DNA from: Solicoccozyma terricola
Lineage: Eukaryota > Basidiomycota > Tremellomycetes > Filobasidiales > Piskurozymaceae
Assembly: GCA_001600875.1 (NCBI GenBank)
Contig: BCLD01000001.1
Location: forward strand, 1,026,116-1,060,552
Direction of reading: 5' to 3'
Length of the DNA stretch: 34,437 nucleotides
Part shown: positions 9,545-23,219 of the stretch, piece by piece
Layout: the number at the start of each line of letters is the position of its first letter
How positions within the stretch are numbered: position 1 is the stretch's first letter
Position numbers and translations under genes: made by a program
Notes under the pieces: model-generated
Databases searched by the model: none
The model's input: the letters and a program-made list of their open reading frames with translations, nothing else
What the model was told of the DNA's origin: nothing

Positions 9545-10147
9545 GATAAATGATGATTGTGAGTTTGGGTTGTCGGAGGTGGTGAAGAGGGGTAAAAACT
9601 GGACTGACAGGGCTTTATATACCTTCACCTATAGCAGGTCCACCTTTTTTTTCTTCAACGGACGCCTGAGGTCAGTGGGGATAGCGAGGGTTGCAGAACC
9701 AAGGTTATGATCGGCCCGGCTTGGTAGTGGACGGAGAGCTAGCTGCGACAACTGTGGAGTACTTGACTTGTACCGGCGCCGGTTGAATATGAGGCTGGAG
9801 TCCGAAAGGGGCACCTCTTTCGGTATTCACATGAAGGGAGATGGCAGATGGTGTGGCATTGCGAGGTCCCCACATGACATGTAGACATTTGCGTAGCAGC
9901 CACCAGACCGGCTGCAGGAACCCGTCGCAGCCGGTGCGGTATGCTAGTACAACGGAGGTCGCGGCCCGCTGGACAGTGCCTCGCCACCTGTGTCGTCGCC
10001 ACTACCATCGTCGAATCTGGGAGAATTCCGGCGCGGTCCACCGCGGAGAAGGCCGAATCTACCAATCTAACTGGGCTTCGATCGATGCGGGGCAGGTTGG
10101 TATGCACATCGTTCGCCGTGCATACCCCTTATCCCAGTATCATCACC
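9545..10147. other. Divergent promoter region, polygalacturonase / aminotransferase
   Basis: About 600 bp between two divergent starts. It holds the TATA box noted separately. Plus-strand frames at 9841-10446 and 9941-10147 overlap it. The second is in frame with the aminotransferase and would add up to 69 residues without family support, so I treat it as leader. ATG 10088 is an alternative start. Confidence 0.5.
9613..9622 (-). promoter_or_regulatory. TATA box of the polygalacturonase gene
   Basis: On the minus strand the sequence reads GTATATAAAG, about 70 nt upstream of the proposed ATG at 9544, a normal fungal TATA-to-start distance. Confidence 0.55.
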
Positions 10148-11756
10148 ATGTTGACTCCCCTCTCTGCCGAGACAGAGGTTGTTCCCCAGTTCCCTACTCT
10201 CCTCCATCATCCTTCTTACATCTTCGCCGACAACGCCGGTGGTTCGGCTGTGCTGGGATCCTCAATCGCTTCCCTGTCAGCATATTTGATACACACCAAT
10301 GTCCAATTAGGTGGCAGCTATCCATTCTCCGTCAAGGCAGGAGAAGCCGTCAGCAAAGCGACAGATGCTACAGCCACGCTGGTCAATGTGGATGGAGGTG
10401 GGTCGCAAGTAGTTTTTGGAAGCTCTACAACTCAGTTGGCCAGTAACTTGAGTTACGCCTGCGAGACTGCGGGGCTCGGGGCTGGGGTTTTCGCTGAAGG
10501 AGATGAGATCATCCTGACTGCTGCAGATCATGAGGGTGTGTGGTGTTCATTCCTTGTTACCCAGAGCCGAGACTAAACATCGAGTTTCCAGCCAACGTCG
10601 GGCCTTGGATGAGACTAGCTTCTGCTCTTGGTCTCTCGATCAAATACTGGCTTCCTACTCCACTCACCGATTCGCCCTTCTCCTTGGCTCTCCAGACATC
10701 CAACTTGCTTCCTCTGCTCTCCCACAGGACCCGCCTCGTTGCTTTCACAGCTACATCCAATCTCCTTGGCCATTTCACCGATGTCAAAGAGGCGGTACGG
10801 CTCGTCAAAGAGAAGACGGGAGGTAGAGGGATTACCGTCGTAGACTGTGTTGCTTATGCACCGCATGGGAGGATCGATATGAAAGATTGGGGTTGTGATG
10901 CGGTTTTGTTTTCGTATTACAAGGTCAGTCTCACCGAATAGGTTTTGCATCCGAATACAGCCAAGCTGACCGTTTAGGGATCCTTTCCAGCTTTTTGGTC
11001 CTCACCTTTCATGCCTTGTTCTATCTCCAGCATCCCCTCTCGTCAACGGAACTGCCACCCTGGGACATTACTTCCATCCTAAAGCCCCTGCGTACAAACT
11101 AGCTCCCGGTGGCGCTCCATATGAGCTGCAAGTCGCCTGTGCAGAGGTTCTACCGTACCTTCTCAAACTCGGTGGTGGAGAGAACGCTTCTTCCAACGCA
11201 GAGAAGCAGAAAGCGTTGAACACCGCATTTAAGAGGATTCGATCACATGAAAAGAAGTTGTCCGAGAGATTGTTAGCATATCTGACATCGACAGAAGCGG
11301 CTGAAGCAGGAGTGAGAGTTGTTGGGCCGTCCGCCACGGACGAACGAGCACCGACGATCAGTTTCGTGGTGGTGAAATCTGGAGACGGCGGGGTGTGGGA
11401 CAAGACGGTTTTGAGCAAGGACGTGGTCTCGGCAGTTCAAGAAGGGGGCGACGTGAGTGTTCCCCACAGATGAAAGCGGAGGGAAGCAGCTAATCATGAT
11501 CCTGCAGATCGGTATCAAGTACGGGCACTTCTACGCTACTCGCATCTTCCCTCTTCTGCCCATCGAACAAGAGTGTGGGCCCATTCCAGCTCGCGTCCAG
11601 TCAGGTGCTGGCAGTGCGCCGTGGAAACCTACGCCAGACGAGGATGCCGTGGTCAGAATTAGTCTGGTCCATTACAATACTGTTGAACAGGTGGACAGGA
11701 TCGTCGCTGCGTTGAGGAAAGCTGTAATGAGTCGGCAGCCGTCACATTCGGCGTGA
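10148..11756 (+). CDS. Class V PLP aminotransferase, cysteine desulfurase-like
   Basis: Exons 10148-10535, 10592-10923, 10991-11452 and 11508-11756 give 1431 nt (476 residues) with perfect phases. The fold-type I signature is clear: 'FADNAGGSAVLGSS' near the N-terminus, 'DHEANVGPW' (PLP-stacking region), 'VVDCVAYAPHG' (cofactor Asp) and 'AVLFSYYKLFGPH', whose Lys is the Schiff-base lysine, placed at an exon end. It resembles the subfamily of bacterial-type 'cysteine desulfurase-like' proteins (VC1184 type). Where SufS/IscS enzymes carry a catalytic Cys in an RxGHHC-like motif, this protein reads 'IKYGHFYATR', with no Cys, so desulfurase activity is unlikely. The substrate is unknown. It lies directly upstream, on the same strand, of the alpha/beta hydrolase. 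Confidence 0.85.
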
Positions 11757-11892
11757 TTATTGGCCGACGGAGTAACCTAGTTGAGTTGCGCGTCCGCTTT
11801 TACTAGTACTCCTGTAATTGTCCCTCATTTGTACAAAAGTATGCAACACTACCCGTCGAAGATTCGATGCTCTACTCCCTGCTCGTTCCAAC

Positions 11893-13881
11893 ATGGCACT
11901 CCTCCGCACCGAGGTCATAATTAGGCAACCCTTCATACCGCCAGGATACCCCGGAACCTGTGAAGTGGACCATGAGTTCGTTGCTGCTACTTTGCACTTT
12001 GGCCTTCCGGCAGGTTGGCAGAGTGGACCGGATGCTGGTCTGCTGTCAACCATTGTAGACTTGGACTTGGTGACTCCGGATAGCTCCGGTATGATCGTCT
12101 GGGAGATGGACGTCATCATCACTCGCCCTACGAACCCGAAACAAGCATCTGGACTCGTCATCCTCGATCTCGTGAACCGTGGCCGAAGCTTGATCGGTAG
12201 GTTGAGCGAGGTTAATATGCTGGCTCCACCACCACCCATCGCGACCAAACCTGGAGAAGCGTTAGATGTCGCAGGAATAACTCTAGGGGATGGGTTCGTA
12301 CATTCGGCGGGTCATACTGTGATCAGTGTCGGATGGCAAGGCGACGTCAAGACCAATCTGGCACCGGCAGTGCAGGATCTTGGGGCGAGATTTCCCATCC
12401 TCCAGAATGTTTCGGGAACGGTCGCATTCTTGCACGTCTTTGAAGACCTGACCACCGATGTCATCAACCTGCCTTACCCCATGGCTGATGAGGTGGTGAA
12501 GGTGGAAATTCTGGATGCGGCGCCTGCCATCAGGTCTATGCAGGCGGTCATCATCAGCCCTACCAGCATCAAAGTACCAAGGCCAGATCAAACCGGTGAA
12601 TCCGTGTTCGATGGTGGAAGTCGATACCTTGTGACTTACAAGGCGAAAGACCCATATGTTCAGGGACTTGCCTTCAGTGGTTTGCGGGGGATTGCGTTAG
12701 CGGTGAAGACTGATCCGGAGAGCGTCCTTGACAGTCTGCGATGTGACAAGCTCATGACCTTGGGTGTGTCACAAACCGGTCGCCTGCAACGGGATTTCAT
12801 CTGCTCAGGTTTCAGCCATGGTGAGATCAGTACATCGGGTTCGCCCTTGTTTGACGGTCATTTTGTGATGATTGCCGGCTCAAAGACAACATTCAACAAT
12901 AAACGATTCGCACAGCCAGGTCGGAGTGGACTGATGTGGGAAGATCCAAACGTTCACGGCGGCGTTCGAGGTGCGGAGGGCGATGGTACTGGCAAATCGT
13001 ATGAAAAGATCTTGGACATGGGGGCTTCGCGAGCAGGAGTCGAACATCGACAAAAAGAACATCAGCCAGAGATCGTTCATGTCGATTCAAGTGGGGAGTT
13101 CTTTCAAGCCGGATCATCTCTACTTTCCACTTATCGTACTTCAAAGGGCGTGCTGGAGGATTTGTCGTCTCCTATCAATGTCCACCACTACCTCATCGCC
13201 TCAACCGCCCACTTCGCTTTCCCCTCGTCTATTCCCGCGCCGCCTTACATCTCCTTCAAGCCCAACAATGTCAACTTTGGACCAGTCGTCCGAGCTTTGT
13301 TTGCACGTTTCGCGGATAACCTCCTGCACGGAAAGGCTCTTCCTAGGAGTTGTTGGCCATCACTAGCGAAAGGAGAGCTTATTGCCCCGCTTGATCGCGA
13401 TGTGGCACGCGAGGCTGAAGGGATGCCATCCCTCTCCACTACTCTGTCGTTGCCGAACGGACGGGGATGCTTGAGAGCGTATAACGAACTCCCTGCGAGT
13501 CATTTCTCTGCCGAAGACTCTCTCCCACCTGTCCTTGTACCTGTCACAAACGGGGATGTAAATGACCTGCCAGGCATTCGCATGCCTCAGGTCACAGTTC
13601 CCTCGGCGACCAATCTAGGTTGGAATCTCCGGCCGAAAGGTTGGGATGGAGGAAAGGGCGAATCTGGCATTATACCGCACTTTTTCGGCTCGTCCGTGCC
13701 CTTTGCAAAAACACGATCCGAGCGCCAACTCAAGGGCGATCCCCGGCTATCCATGGAAGAGCGATATCCAGGAGGAGACGATGAAGTAGTCGAACGTAGG
13801 ACGAGGGTGGCGAATCAACTACTTGAAGATGGCTTCCTCTTGGAGCGGGACATGATCAAGGTACCTGCCTTTGCGATCTAG
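11893..13881 (+). CDS. Intronless alpha/beta hydrolase domain protein (Abhydrolase_10-like)
   Basis: One uninterrupted frame of 662 residues from ATG 11893; an in-frame ATG at 11818 would add 25 residues, but homology-like sequence begins with 'TEVIIRQPFIPPGYPG'. The nucleophile elbow is 'LGVSQTGRLQRDF', with Ser at about residue 293. 'PFIPPGYPG', 'LVNRG' and the 'SQTGR' elbow fit the large alpha/beta hydrolase domain family (Pfam PF20091), whose members are mostly uncharacterised, frequent in bacteria and also present in filamentous fungi. No signal peptide is visible, so a cytosolic place is likely. It is the only gene here with a long intronless frame, among neighbours with 4 to 14 exons, which raises transfer or retroposition as an origin. 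It starts 136 bp after the aminotransferase stop. Confidence 0.8.
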   Translation: MALLRTEVIIRQPFIPPGYPGTCEVDHEFVAATLHFGLPAGWQSGPDAGLLSTIVDLDLVTPDSSGMIVWEMDVIITRPTNPKQASGLVILDLVNRGRSLIGRLSEVNMLAPPPPIATKPGEALDVAGITLGDGFVHSAGHTVISVGWQGDVKTNLAPAVQDLGARFPILQNVSGTVAFLHVFEDLTTDVINLPYPMADEVVKVEILDAAPAIRSMQAVIISPTSIKVPRPDQTGESVFDGGSRYLVTYKAKDPYVQGLAFSGLRGIALAVKTDPESVLDSLRCDKLMTLGVSQTGRLQRDFICSGFSHGEISTSGSPLFDGHFVMIAGSKTTFNNKRFAQPGRSGLMWEDPNVHGGVRGAEGDGTGKSYEKILDMGASRAGVEHRQKEHQPEIVHVDSSGEFFQAGSSLLSTYRTSKGVLEDLSSPINVHHYLIASTAHFAFPSSIPAPPYISFKPNNVNFGPVVRALFARFADNLLHGKALPRSCWPSLAKGELIAPLDRDVAREAEGMPSLSTTLSLPNGRGCLRAYNELPASHFSAEDSLPPVLVPVTNGDVNDLPGIRMPQVTVPSATNLGWNLRPKGWDGGKGESGIIPHFFGSSVPFAKTRSERQLKGDPRLSMEERYPGGDDEVVERRTRVANQLLEDGFLLERDMIKVPAFAI

Positions 13882-13992
13882 AAGGTATTACAATCATTGT
13901 ATGAATGCACGTTATACAGGTGTACAAGCAAATCGTTTCGTGTGAAGACATCATAATCGTACACTGTTCTCATCTATGTTTCGAGATCACAA

Positions 13993-16297
13993 TCAATGCC
14001 CAGGAGCCCGCCCGCCGTGTTCGAAGAACATATCTTCAAAGCCTTCAAACGGTTTCCCCTCTACCTCCTCAAGGGGCACGTACATCACGTACTGCTTCTT
14101 TTTCTCTTCCTCCGTCAATTTATTGCCTTCCCAGATCTCTAGATCCGTGCAGATGCCATGCGGAATGTTGACGACCCACATGTGGGCCTCGTTCAGTGTT
14201 GGTTCGTCGTACCGGTCCATCGACATACGTTTCTTATGGGACGAACTTCGTATCAGGAGATGCACAAGGAGAGGAGATAAGGATGTCTTACAAGGTGGCT
14301 GAAGACTTTGCGGTCTGAGCTTTGGAAGCCCTGATGTTTCAGTAAGTTGCTAGGCAAAGACAATTCCGGGAATGTCGTGTCAACTTCGGAAAAACATGAG
14401 CCTTAGTGCATAGTGCGCTCACCTGTGCATAAACAATGGCCGCTCTCTTGCCTGCCCAGGTTGGATATCAAGCTCATACTGCACAATGGTGCTGCAAAGG
14501 AAGAAGCGCTGTGTCAGGCTATGTACTGGTCTGAATGTCCGACAACCAAACTCACTTCCCACAGTATCGGTCGTTGTCATATGGGTACGGGGCTCCTAAT
14601 GTGCTCTTCCATCGCGGCGAGTTGGTGAATGGTAGGTCTAGAGCGCGCATGCTCCATCGCTGCAGGGAAACGAGTGCAGCATCAAATTTCTTGAGCCACA
14701 GGGGATATTCGATACTTCGACTTACAAATGTGTCCTTGTCACCCTGTAAAGTCGTCCCAAGAATCAATAAGTATATCCCTTGCGCACAGCAAACCTCATC
14801 GCACTCACACCACACATTCTAAAGTAAAAGGCTTGCTGTCCAGGATCCTGCATGAAGTTGGCAAGATGCAGAGCTGCAAGATTCAAGCCGTTGTTTCCGG
14901 TCTGTTTGTGAGATATCAATCAGCATCGATCCAAGCCACCAAGAGAAGGTGCAGTTTCACAAACTTTGTCGACCAGAATCTGTCCACTTTCGATGGTCCA
15001 CATATCCAAAGAGCAATGATCGCCGATGAGTCTCCAGATAGCATTCTCACGATGATCCTTGGAGATGTCAGGCCAGAGGACAAATCGCCCAGAGTCTTTA
15101 GCGTTGTATGCCTTGGAGTCGAAAAGGTAAGAAGGGTCGCGAAGAGGGATATTGTCCTGTTTATGGGGCAAAACGACCTGTTAAAAACTCCCTCCTCCTT
15201 CGGCGCATTGTTGCAACAGACGACTAACGCTATCCAGATATAAATACTCATCGAAAGTCGTTGTAGTCATAGCTACGCCTTTGATCTGCTCGAGAACTCA
15301 ATCAGAGACGTACTCTTCCTAACCCGGTGTCCCGCCTTGTGCAAACACTCACTTGATATTGCTTCCAAGTAGGTGTTTTACCCAGATTATGAACCTCTCG
15401 TAATACTCCTCCAAGGCTTACTATCTCTTCTCTTTCTTTGTGATCGGTAATTTCCTCAGGGAACAGGAAGACTTCCGCTGGAAGAGTACACTTGTGGACC
15501 TTTCGAAGAATTCGCAACTGAGCGAGGAGACGAGCAGTGGTGTCCTGAAGAATATGATACCGGGGGGGTGGAAGATAAATAACAGCACCTTCCCGCGAAG
15601 CATCAGAAAGCGAGGAAAGGAGTTCACTTACGCTGTTTCCACCAGTCAACACTAAACCTCTCGTCTTCTTCCCCCCTCTCCCTTCAACTCTTCCCACCAC
15701 ATCTTGCCCATTCTCTACCAAATGCTTCAAATGTTCCACCATATCAACCCTCTTCTGTCTAATAGTATTTTTATCAACCACATCGCGCCACCATGCCCCG
15801 TTATCTCGAAACTGGTTCTCAGCCACTGTCTGCTCAGAAAGGCGAATGGGACATTTTTCTGTCCATTCCGCGTTGTCTGGGGACATGTATTCCGAGTGTG
15901 AAAGAACAGGTCGAGATAGAAATGCGTGGAGAGCTAGTGCCAGAAGTCGGGATGAGTTTGAAGTGGTGAGTGATTCGGGAAGTTGCAAGTTGGGATAGTA
16001 TTTGGAATATTCAGGTGGAAGAAGTGGAAGCGTGTCCAGAGGAGTTCCATCATCAACCAGGTTGGTCGGGTGTACCTCAGTCTCGCTCGACCATTCCGGC
16101 CTGGAAGTTCGTAGGATCGATACTAGGTAATCGTAAAGTCTCCCGCTATTGAAACCATCCTTCTTCGTCCCTTGTACCGATGTAACTTGATCTTGGCGGC
16201 CTGAGGACTCATCGCCGCCCAAAAGGTAGACCAAGATACCACCGCAGAAGATTACAATCCAGATGTAGATTGCACCACGAGGTGTTAGGAAGCGCAT
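13993..16297 (-). CDS. Type II membrane mannosyltransferase, GT71 (MNN1-like)
   Basis: Ten exons: 15632-16297, 15353-15544, 15229-15288, 14965-15156, 14809-14901, 14726-14743, 14556-14659, 14423-14491, 14292-14330 and 13993-14245, totalling 1686 nt (561 residues). A single N-terminal membrane anchor is evident ('AIYIWIVIFCGGILVYLLGG', residues about 9-28), as in Golgi glycosyltransferases. Family motifs in order: 'RGLVLTGGNS', 'KCTLPAEVFLFPEEI', 'EYLYLDSDNIPLRDP' (DxD metal/sugar-nucleotide site), 'WTIESGQILVDK', 'ANFMQDPGQQAFYF', 'GDKDTFRW' and 'DLPFTNSPRW'. These fit the Mannosyl_trans3 family of alpha-mannosyltransferases that use GDP-mannose on proteins or glycans. Linkage and acceptor cannot be read from sequence. 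The DxD motif is split by an intron and 'GDKDTF' is a complete 18-nt exon. It converges on the hydrolase gene, 111 bp apart. Confidence 0.9.
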
Positions 16298-17618
16298 TCT
16301 TCGGGATGTGTTGTTTAACGATAGTCGAAGGAAGACGACGAAAGGAATTTTGTAAGAGGGTGATTGTACCAGGATCCCTTTGAGAGGGGTGTCTCAACTT
16401 TAGATGAAAACGTTGTTGTTTAAAACCCTCGAAGTAGGGGAAGTGATTGCGTCTCTGCACCTCGATATAAGACGATTTGTGATGTCGATTTCTATTCTAT
16501 GCCAGATAGAGTGTACTTGACTAGGTGATCCAACAAAGAGGAAATAATAGGGTTCAACCAGAGGAAATAAACCCCGGAATGCACGCGCCCGCTGCGCCGC
16601 AGGCAGTTTGGGGGCGGAAGGTTGTTATGTCGATCCCTCGATGTCGATATGAGGTTGTGTCGAGTTAATTAAGTATAGAGGTATGTGTAGTGGTAGCTTG
16701 CATGTTGCTAGTGATGCATGGTGTTTGAAGGGGTGACGACTGATTTGACCGTGAATGGAATGTTCAACCATCTATCTGTCTCACAACTTTTTGCTCCCGT
16801 AAACAGATCCGCACCGCGGGGAAAGATGACGTCAGCGGGGGAGGAAAGGGGCGAACATCCGTAGCATTATGATTATCGGTTGGGAAAGTATGGAATCCAT
16901 TCCTCCAACAAGGCTTGTCCCGATCATTGAGAAAGTCAACACCCCCCATAGAAGTTGAGGGGGTGGAGAATTTAACAAACGCCAGGACACGTACTCTGTG
17001 GCTTTGTAGTGCATCAAGGACCATGAGAATGTAGAGGCAAGGTTGTAAGGTTGTAAGGTGGGTATCAGGATAAAGGGTTAATTATAGGGAATCCCATCAA
17101 GACGTCGCAACATCATCATTCACCGCATCGACGTGCTCTCCAGACGTACGTCCTGCGGCATCGAACGAGCAGTCCTGCTGTAAGCCCTGCTGCGTCGCTG
17201 TCGTGTGCTGCTACTCCCGAGTCCCGCATGACCCCTGTGTCCCCTCCCCGCCTCTCTGAATCCCGCATGACCCCGGTTGAGGCCCGCATGCAGTTCCCGC
17301 CCAAAGATCGGTTGCGTGGGGCTTTGTTATGCTGTTCCAAATGTCATCATCCAGACATCCTTCACCTGACACTCGTCTCATCATACGGACTGCAGATATC
17401 CCCGAAGAAGAACAGAGGTAGATCGTCCTCGTCATCGTTATCAGCTCGTCACCTCCTCTCAAAAATCAAAAAGAAACAAGGCCAACGCGCGCGCGCTTTC
17501 AACCCCTTTCCCAAACTATCCATTAGGACCTTTACCAAAACCCATCCACAAACAGTTTGATCCGCGACCCTTTTCTCAATAGATCAATTAGACCAGGTGA
17601 CACGCCATCGAATACATC
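16298..17618. other. Divergent intergenic region, 1.3 kb
   Basis: This lies between the starts of the mannosyltransferase (minus) and PP2A (plus). Visible items: a tandem GGTTGTAA at about 17041-17058, three CCCGCATG copies at about 17222-17290, and a CGCGCGCG run near 17487. Short frames on both strands here show no family motif or splice continuity. I see no supported gene. Confidence 0.5.
17222..17292. repeat. Dispersed CCCGCATG copies
   Basis: Three copies of CCCGCATG (two followed by ACCCC) within 70 bp, 330 to 400 bp upstream of the PP2A start. They could be leader or promoter sites; the role is unknown. Confidence 0.45.
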
Positions 17619-19734
<2,116 letters not shown>

Positions 19735-20577
19735 ATTTAGAATACGACGACGACGACGGACACCCAGCCAACCGACAATCATTTACTCCTCTATCACGTT
19801 GGATCGCAAAGAAGCAGCGAATGCACAAAGTACGACGAGAGAAGGTTGCCTGGAGCCGTTCGTTCACGGCGGCGAGCATGTGGGAGCCGGTTTCCAGCTT
19901 TCTTACAATCTTAGAAGAGGTCGAATCTGCCTTCCTTTTAATCTCATTATTCTGCGTATTTAGTGTTCTCTGCCTCCACCAATCTTATCCTTTTCCAAGT
20001 ATCAACTCTGTAATCCAATAATGAAAGAAATGGAGTATGTAATGCCAGGTCGTCGGGGATCTGTGAACTATCTATATCTTGCCGTCACCCAATACATAAT
20101 CTACGTTCAAGAGCAGGCATACCTCCTAGATTTTCCCACTGCATCAGTCCATAAGCGAGCGTCCTCGTCGTTGGCCATTTTGTTGAACCCCGTGACCCTA
20201 GCTTTTTGGTTGAAAGGAAAAAGCACTCCGGAGCAGTGTCTATGTTTCTGCGACTATTGGATTATAGTCACTGCTGACTCCTGCGCGCCAGCGGTTTGGG
20301 AAACAATAGCGATGGGATTACGAGCCAATGACCCCTCGATTGAATGCAAGGCTCCGTGTGAACACGTCGCTCGTGACTCTGGGTGGACTATGGCAAAAGG
20401 TCATTCCTGTTGGCCAAGCGGATTCGGTCCATATTGTGGTGCCTTTGTTTGACAGGAGGGTCATGGCTGTGGTGTCCCGAGCAGTCGTTATCGCTTGTTG
20501 CAATGGTGGTAACCAACAGTTCGATGGTAGATTTGGGCAAGTAAGCAAGACAACAGCCGATCTGGAAACCCTTTCGC
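19735..20577. other. Convergent intergenic region, 0.84 kb
   Basis: This lies between the PP2A stop and the stop of the minus-strand gene at 20578, so it should contain both 3' UTRs. Plus-strand frames at 20021-20452 and 20328-20651 have no recognisable motif, and the second runs into the antisense of the neighbouring gene. I see no supported gene. Confidence 0.5.
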
Positions 20578-22784
20578 TCAGTCGATGTCGTCGTCCCAAT
20601 CCGCCTCGAAAAAGCCTTCAAATACATCCTCCCTTTCTGCGACGGAGTTGAGATTGGCGGATAATTCGGCATCTAGCTCAAGCTTGACGCCATGATCGGC
20701 TTCGACTGGACGGCCGATGGCGGCGTTTGCGTCTGTCAGGTACCTTCTGATGTCTTCCGACTTGGTAATTGCGGAGCCCTGCTCCACTTGAGGGTGGACG
20801 TCGGCAAGCGCATCGTTGATCCCTCTCGACCCTTCCACATCTAGAACGGGATATATCGCGAGATCCGCCTCAGCCTCGGGAGGTATCATATCGATAATAT
20901 TGCTGACGTAGAGCGTTCCTTTGTCTCCCCAGCCTTGCACCTCCGGCCGAAAGGCGACCTGAAGGGTGTGACGTCCGACCAAGCTGAGATAAAAAAAAAA
21001 AAAAAACAGGTGTGACGTGGACGGTGAACCTACGTAGAATCCATAACCACTCTCATTTAGTTCTTCGACGGAATAACATCTTGCCAGCAATCGCAAAGCT
21101 CCGATTACGTGAGGGGTGATCTCGCGGAAGTTACGAGTGATGTACGAGTAGGCCTATCGAGTGAAATGTTAGTGCGACGACATCCGCATGGCGGTGTATC
21201 TCACCTTCTCCGGTCCGACAGGCATTCCCTTGCTCAGACCCGCCCATTTCCCGGATGCGAGTTGAATGACCGGTCTCCAGAACACATTGATATCAGCTGG
21301 TTGGGATATGTGTTATGAGTGCTATCAACTGCGCTCACATACTGCGAAGATGCAAATTAGCAGAGGTTGATTCAAGGACCACAGCCATGGAGGACTCACT
21401 TCCTTCCCATAATGGCCACCCACGGTTGAGCATAACCCCCACTCGTCTCCTCCTCATCCGTCGTCCTCATTCCCTTTCGCTTTCCGCCACCAGGGACAAA
21501 ACTGATCTCCAACTCTGCGTCTTTGCGTTGTTTATCATCGTAGACGTTGCCGAGAGCGAGGGCGTGATGAGTGGATGTGATGGATGTGAAGACGGAAGCT
21601 GTTTTTTTTTTTTCCGAACAACAGGTTAAGAAAGCCTATGTGACGATGGAATATCAGATCAACACTTACCGAGACTCAACGCTTCCACTCGCTCAAATCC
21701 CATCTTCTCGGCGATGATATATGCCCAAGCTGTCATACAGGGAGCTCGATTAGTCTGGCATGACATTTGCCGGAGTTCCTGATGAGGATTGTGGGATTAG
21801 CGAAATGATGCAGAGAATGCGATGTTCGGACCCAGTCGATAGTAATAGCAATTTGACATTTATTGGTGCTACATGATTCGAGGCCTGAGCTCCCGTTTGT
21901 GTCCTGCTGGTAATCGCTGCCATATCAACATGGACTTCCACAACACCGCAAGACGCGAAACCTTCCATTTCAATCAAGAACATCGAAGGCTTTCTATTCT
22001 GGTTTCTGGTACTCCATTTCCACATAATTTCCTTATCATACAAGCAACTCACCTCAATTTCCCAAACTTCTTTGAAGTCAAAATCATCGACCAACTCCTC
22101 GTCGACAACCGCCGTCCCATCGTCATTGTATTTTCTTCTTTTCTTCGGACGAGCTGGCTTCTTTGTTGAAGATTGGGAGGTTGATGGTTTTGTATTACCA
22201 GCGGAGAGTGGAGAAAGGGAAGGAGAGGGGGATAGATCATGCTGCGGATCTCTACGCTTCTTGCTTGAAGCCGTCTTCAAGTTCAGTTCGCAATTAGTTT
22301 CTCGATGCCTACCTCATATGGAATAGGAATCCGAGTAGCTAACCTCGCCATGTTCATTCTTGGCTGATCCTCCAGCCAGATCAGCTTTAAGACTCTTGAT
22401 GCCAGCCATCACAGACTTTTTCGTCTCTTTCTCAGACACGAAAGCGTCTAGGGATTTGGAGGTTAATTTGGAGAGAGAGATAGGGGTCTGGTGGGTCTTG
22501 AACCTGGAATTTCAACGTTGGGACCGGATTGAAGGGTAGGGGGGATTGAGGAGACGATGAATAGCATTAGGCTTGAGTGTGTTATATAGCAGTTACGAGC
22601 TTGGACGAGACAATCCACACAACAATCAAAGAGGCCCATCCAGTCAGACAGAGACTCACATCTTCGCAGCCATACCCATGGCGACCCGCATATCAACACC
22701 CCGATCAGTCCAGAGCTTCAGCCATTGCGGAAGAGGGAGCTTGGTGTCCTTGTCTGGCGTTGAAGAGTTATCTGGAGGTGCCAT
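20578..22784 (-). CDS. Conserved fungal protein of unknown function
   Basis: A multi-exon gene starting MAPPDNSSTPDKD at 22784 (first exon 22660-22784) and ending in an acidic tail ('FEADWDDDID') at 20578. Readable segments in order: 'PQWLKLWTDRGVDMRVAMGM', 'KKSVMAGIKSLKADL', a basic 'KKPARPKKRRKYND' that could be a nuclear localisation signal, 'DDFDFKEVWEIE', 'AWAYIIAEKMGFERVEALSL', 'ISFVPGGGKRKGM', 'YSYITRNFREITPHVIGALR' and 'GRHTLQVAFRPEVQGWGDKG'. From memory of fungal proteomes this arrangement (Asp-Phe-Lys region, AWAYIIAEKMGF, late FRPE-x-x-GWG) recurs in an uncharacterised fungal family, but I cannot name it. Introns include long homopolymer runs: poly-A near 20990-21006 and poly-T near 21602-21612. 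Internal exon edges were not all fixed. Confidence 0.7.
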
Positions 22785-23219
22785 GGCGAGGGAAAGTAGG
22801 GTCAGTCCCTCAGGTGGTCTATGCTGTTCGAGACATTCAAGATCGCTGCTAGGTCGTTCCTCATCGCGATCGAGGTGTTCATCGTGCTGACGTCATCATT
22901 TTGCGCATAGGAGGTTGTCTGAGGTGGTTTCACGCACACACCAACTCGCCTCCATCCAACGCAATCTTATCGCATCTCATCACTGTATACAACGTCGTGC
23001 ATATGTCATTACATCCCCTATCCTGTTGCCATTCCACAGTCATAGCACCATCTCCGTCCTTCAGCCGCGATATCTCCTTCATCTGAGCGTTGCAGATGTC
23101 GCCTCTGAGTCTCGGAGTCTCGCTCAGTGCAAGACCGCAGAAGCCACCTCTGGGGGATGAGCCAGGGGGCAAAATCGTACAGGTCAGTACATATCATAGC
23201 CTCGATATCCGTACCAGCT

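Noticed and set aside
9841..10446. 201-codon plus-strand frame over the aminotransferase start
   Set aside because: It is out of frame with the recognisable PLP enzyme, which occupies the same DNA.
20021..20452. 143-codon plus-strand frame after PP2A
   Set aside because: It lies in the convergent 3' region, has an odd Trp/Cys-rich composition, and no family motif or supporting splice sites.
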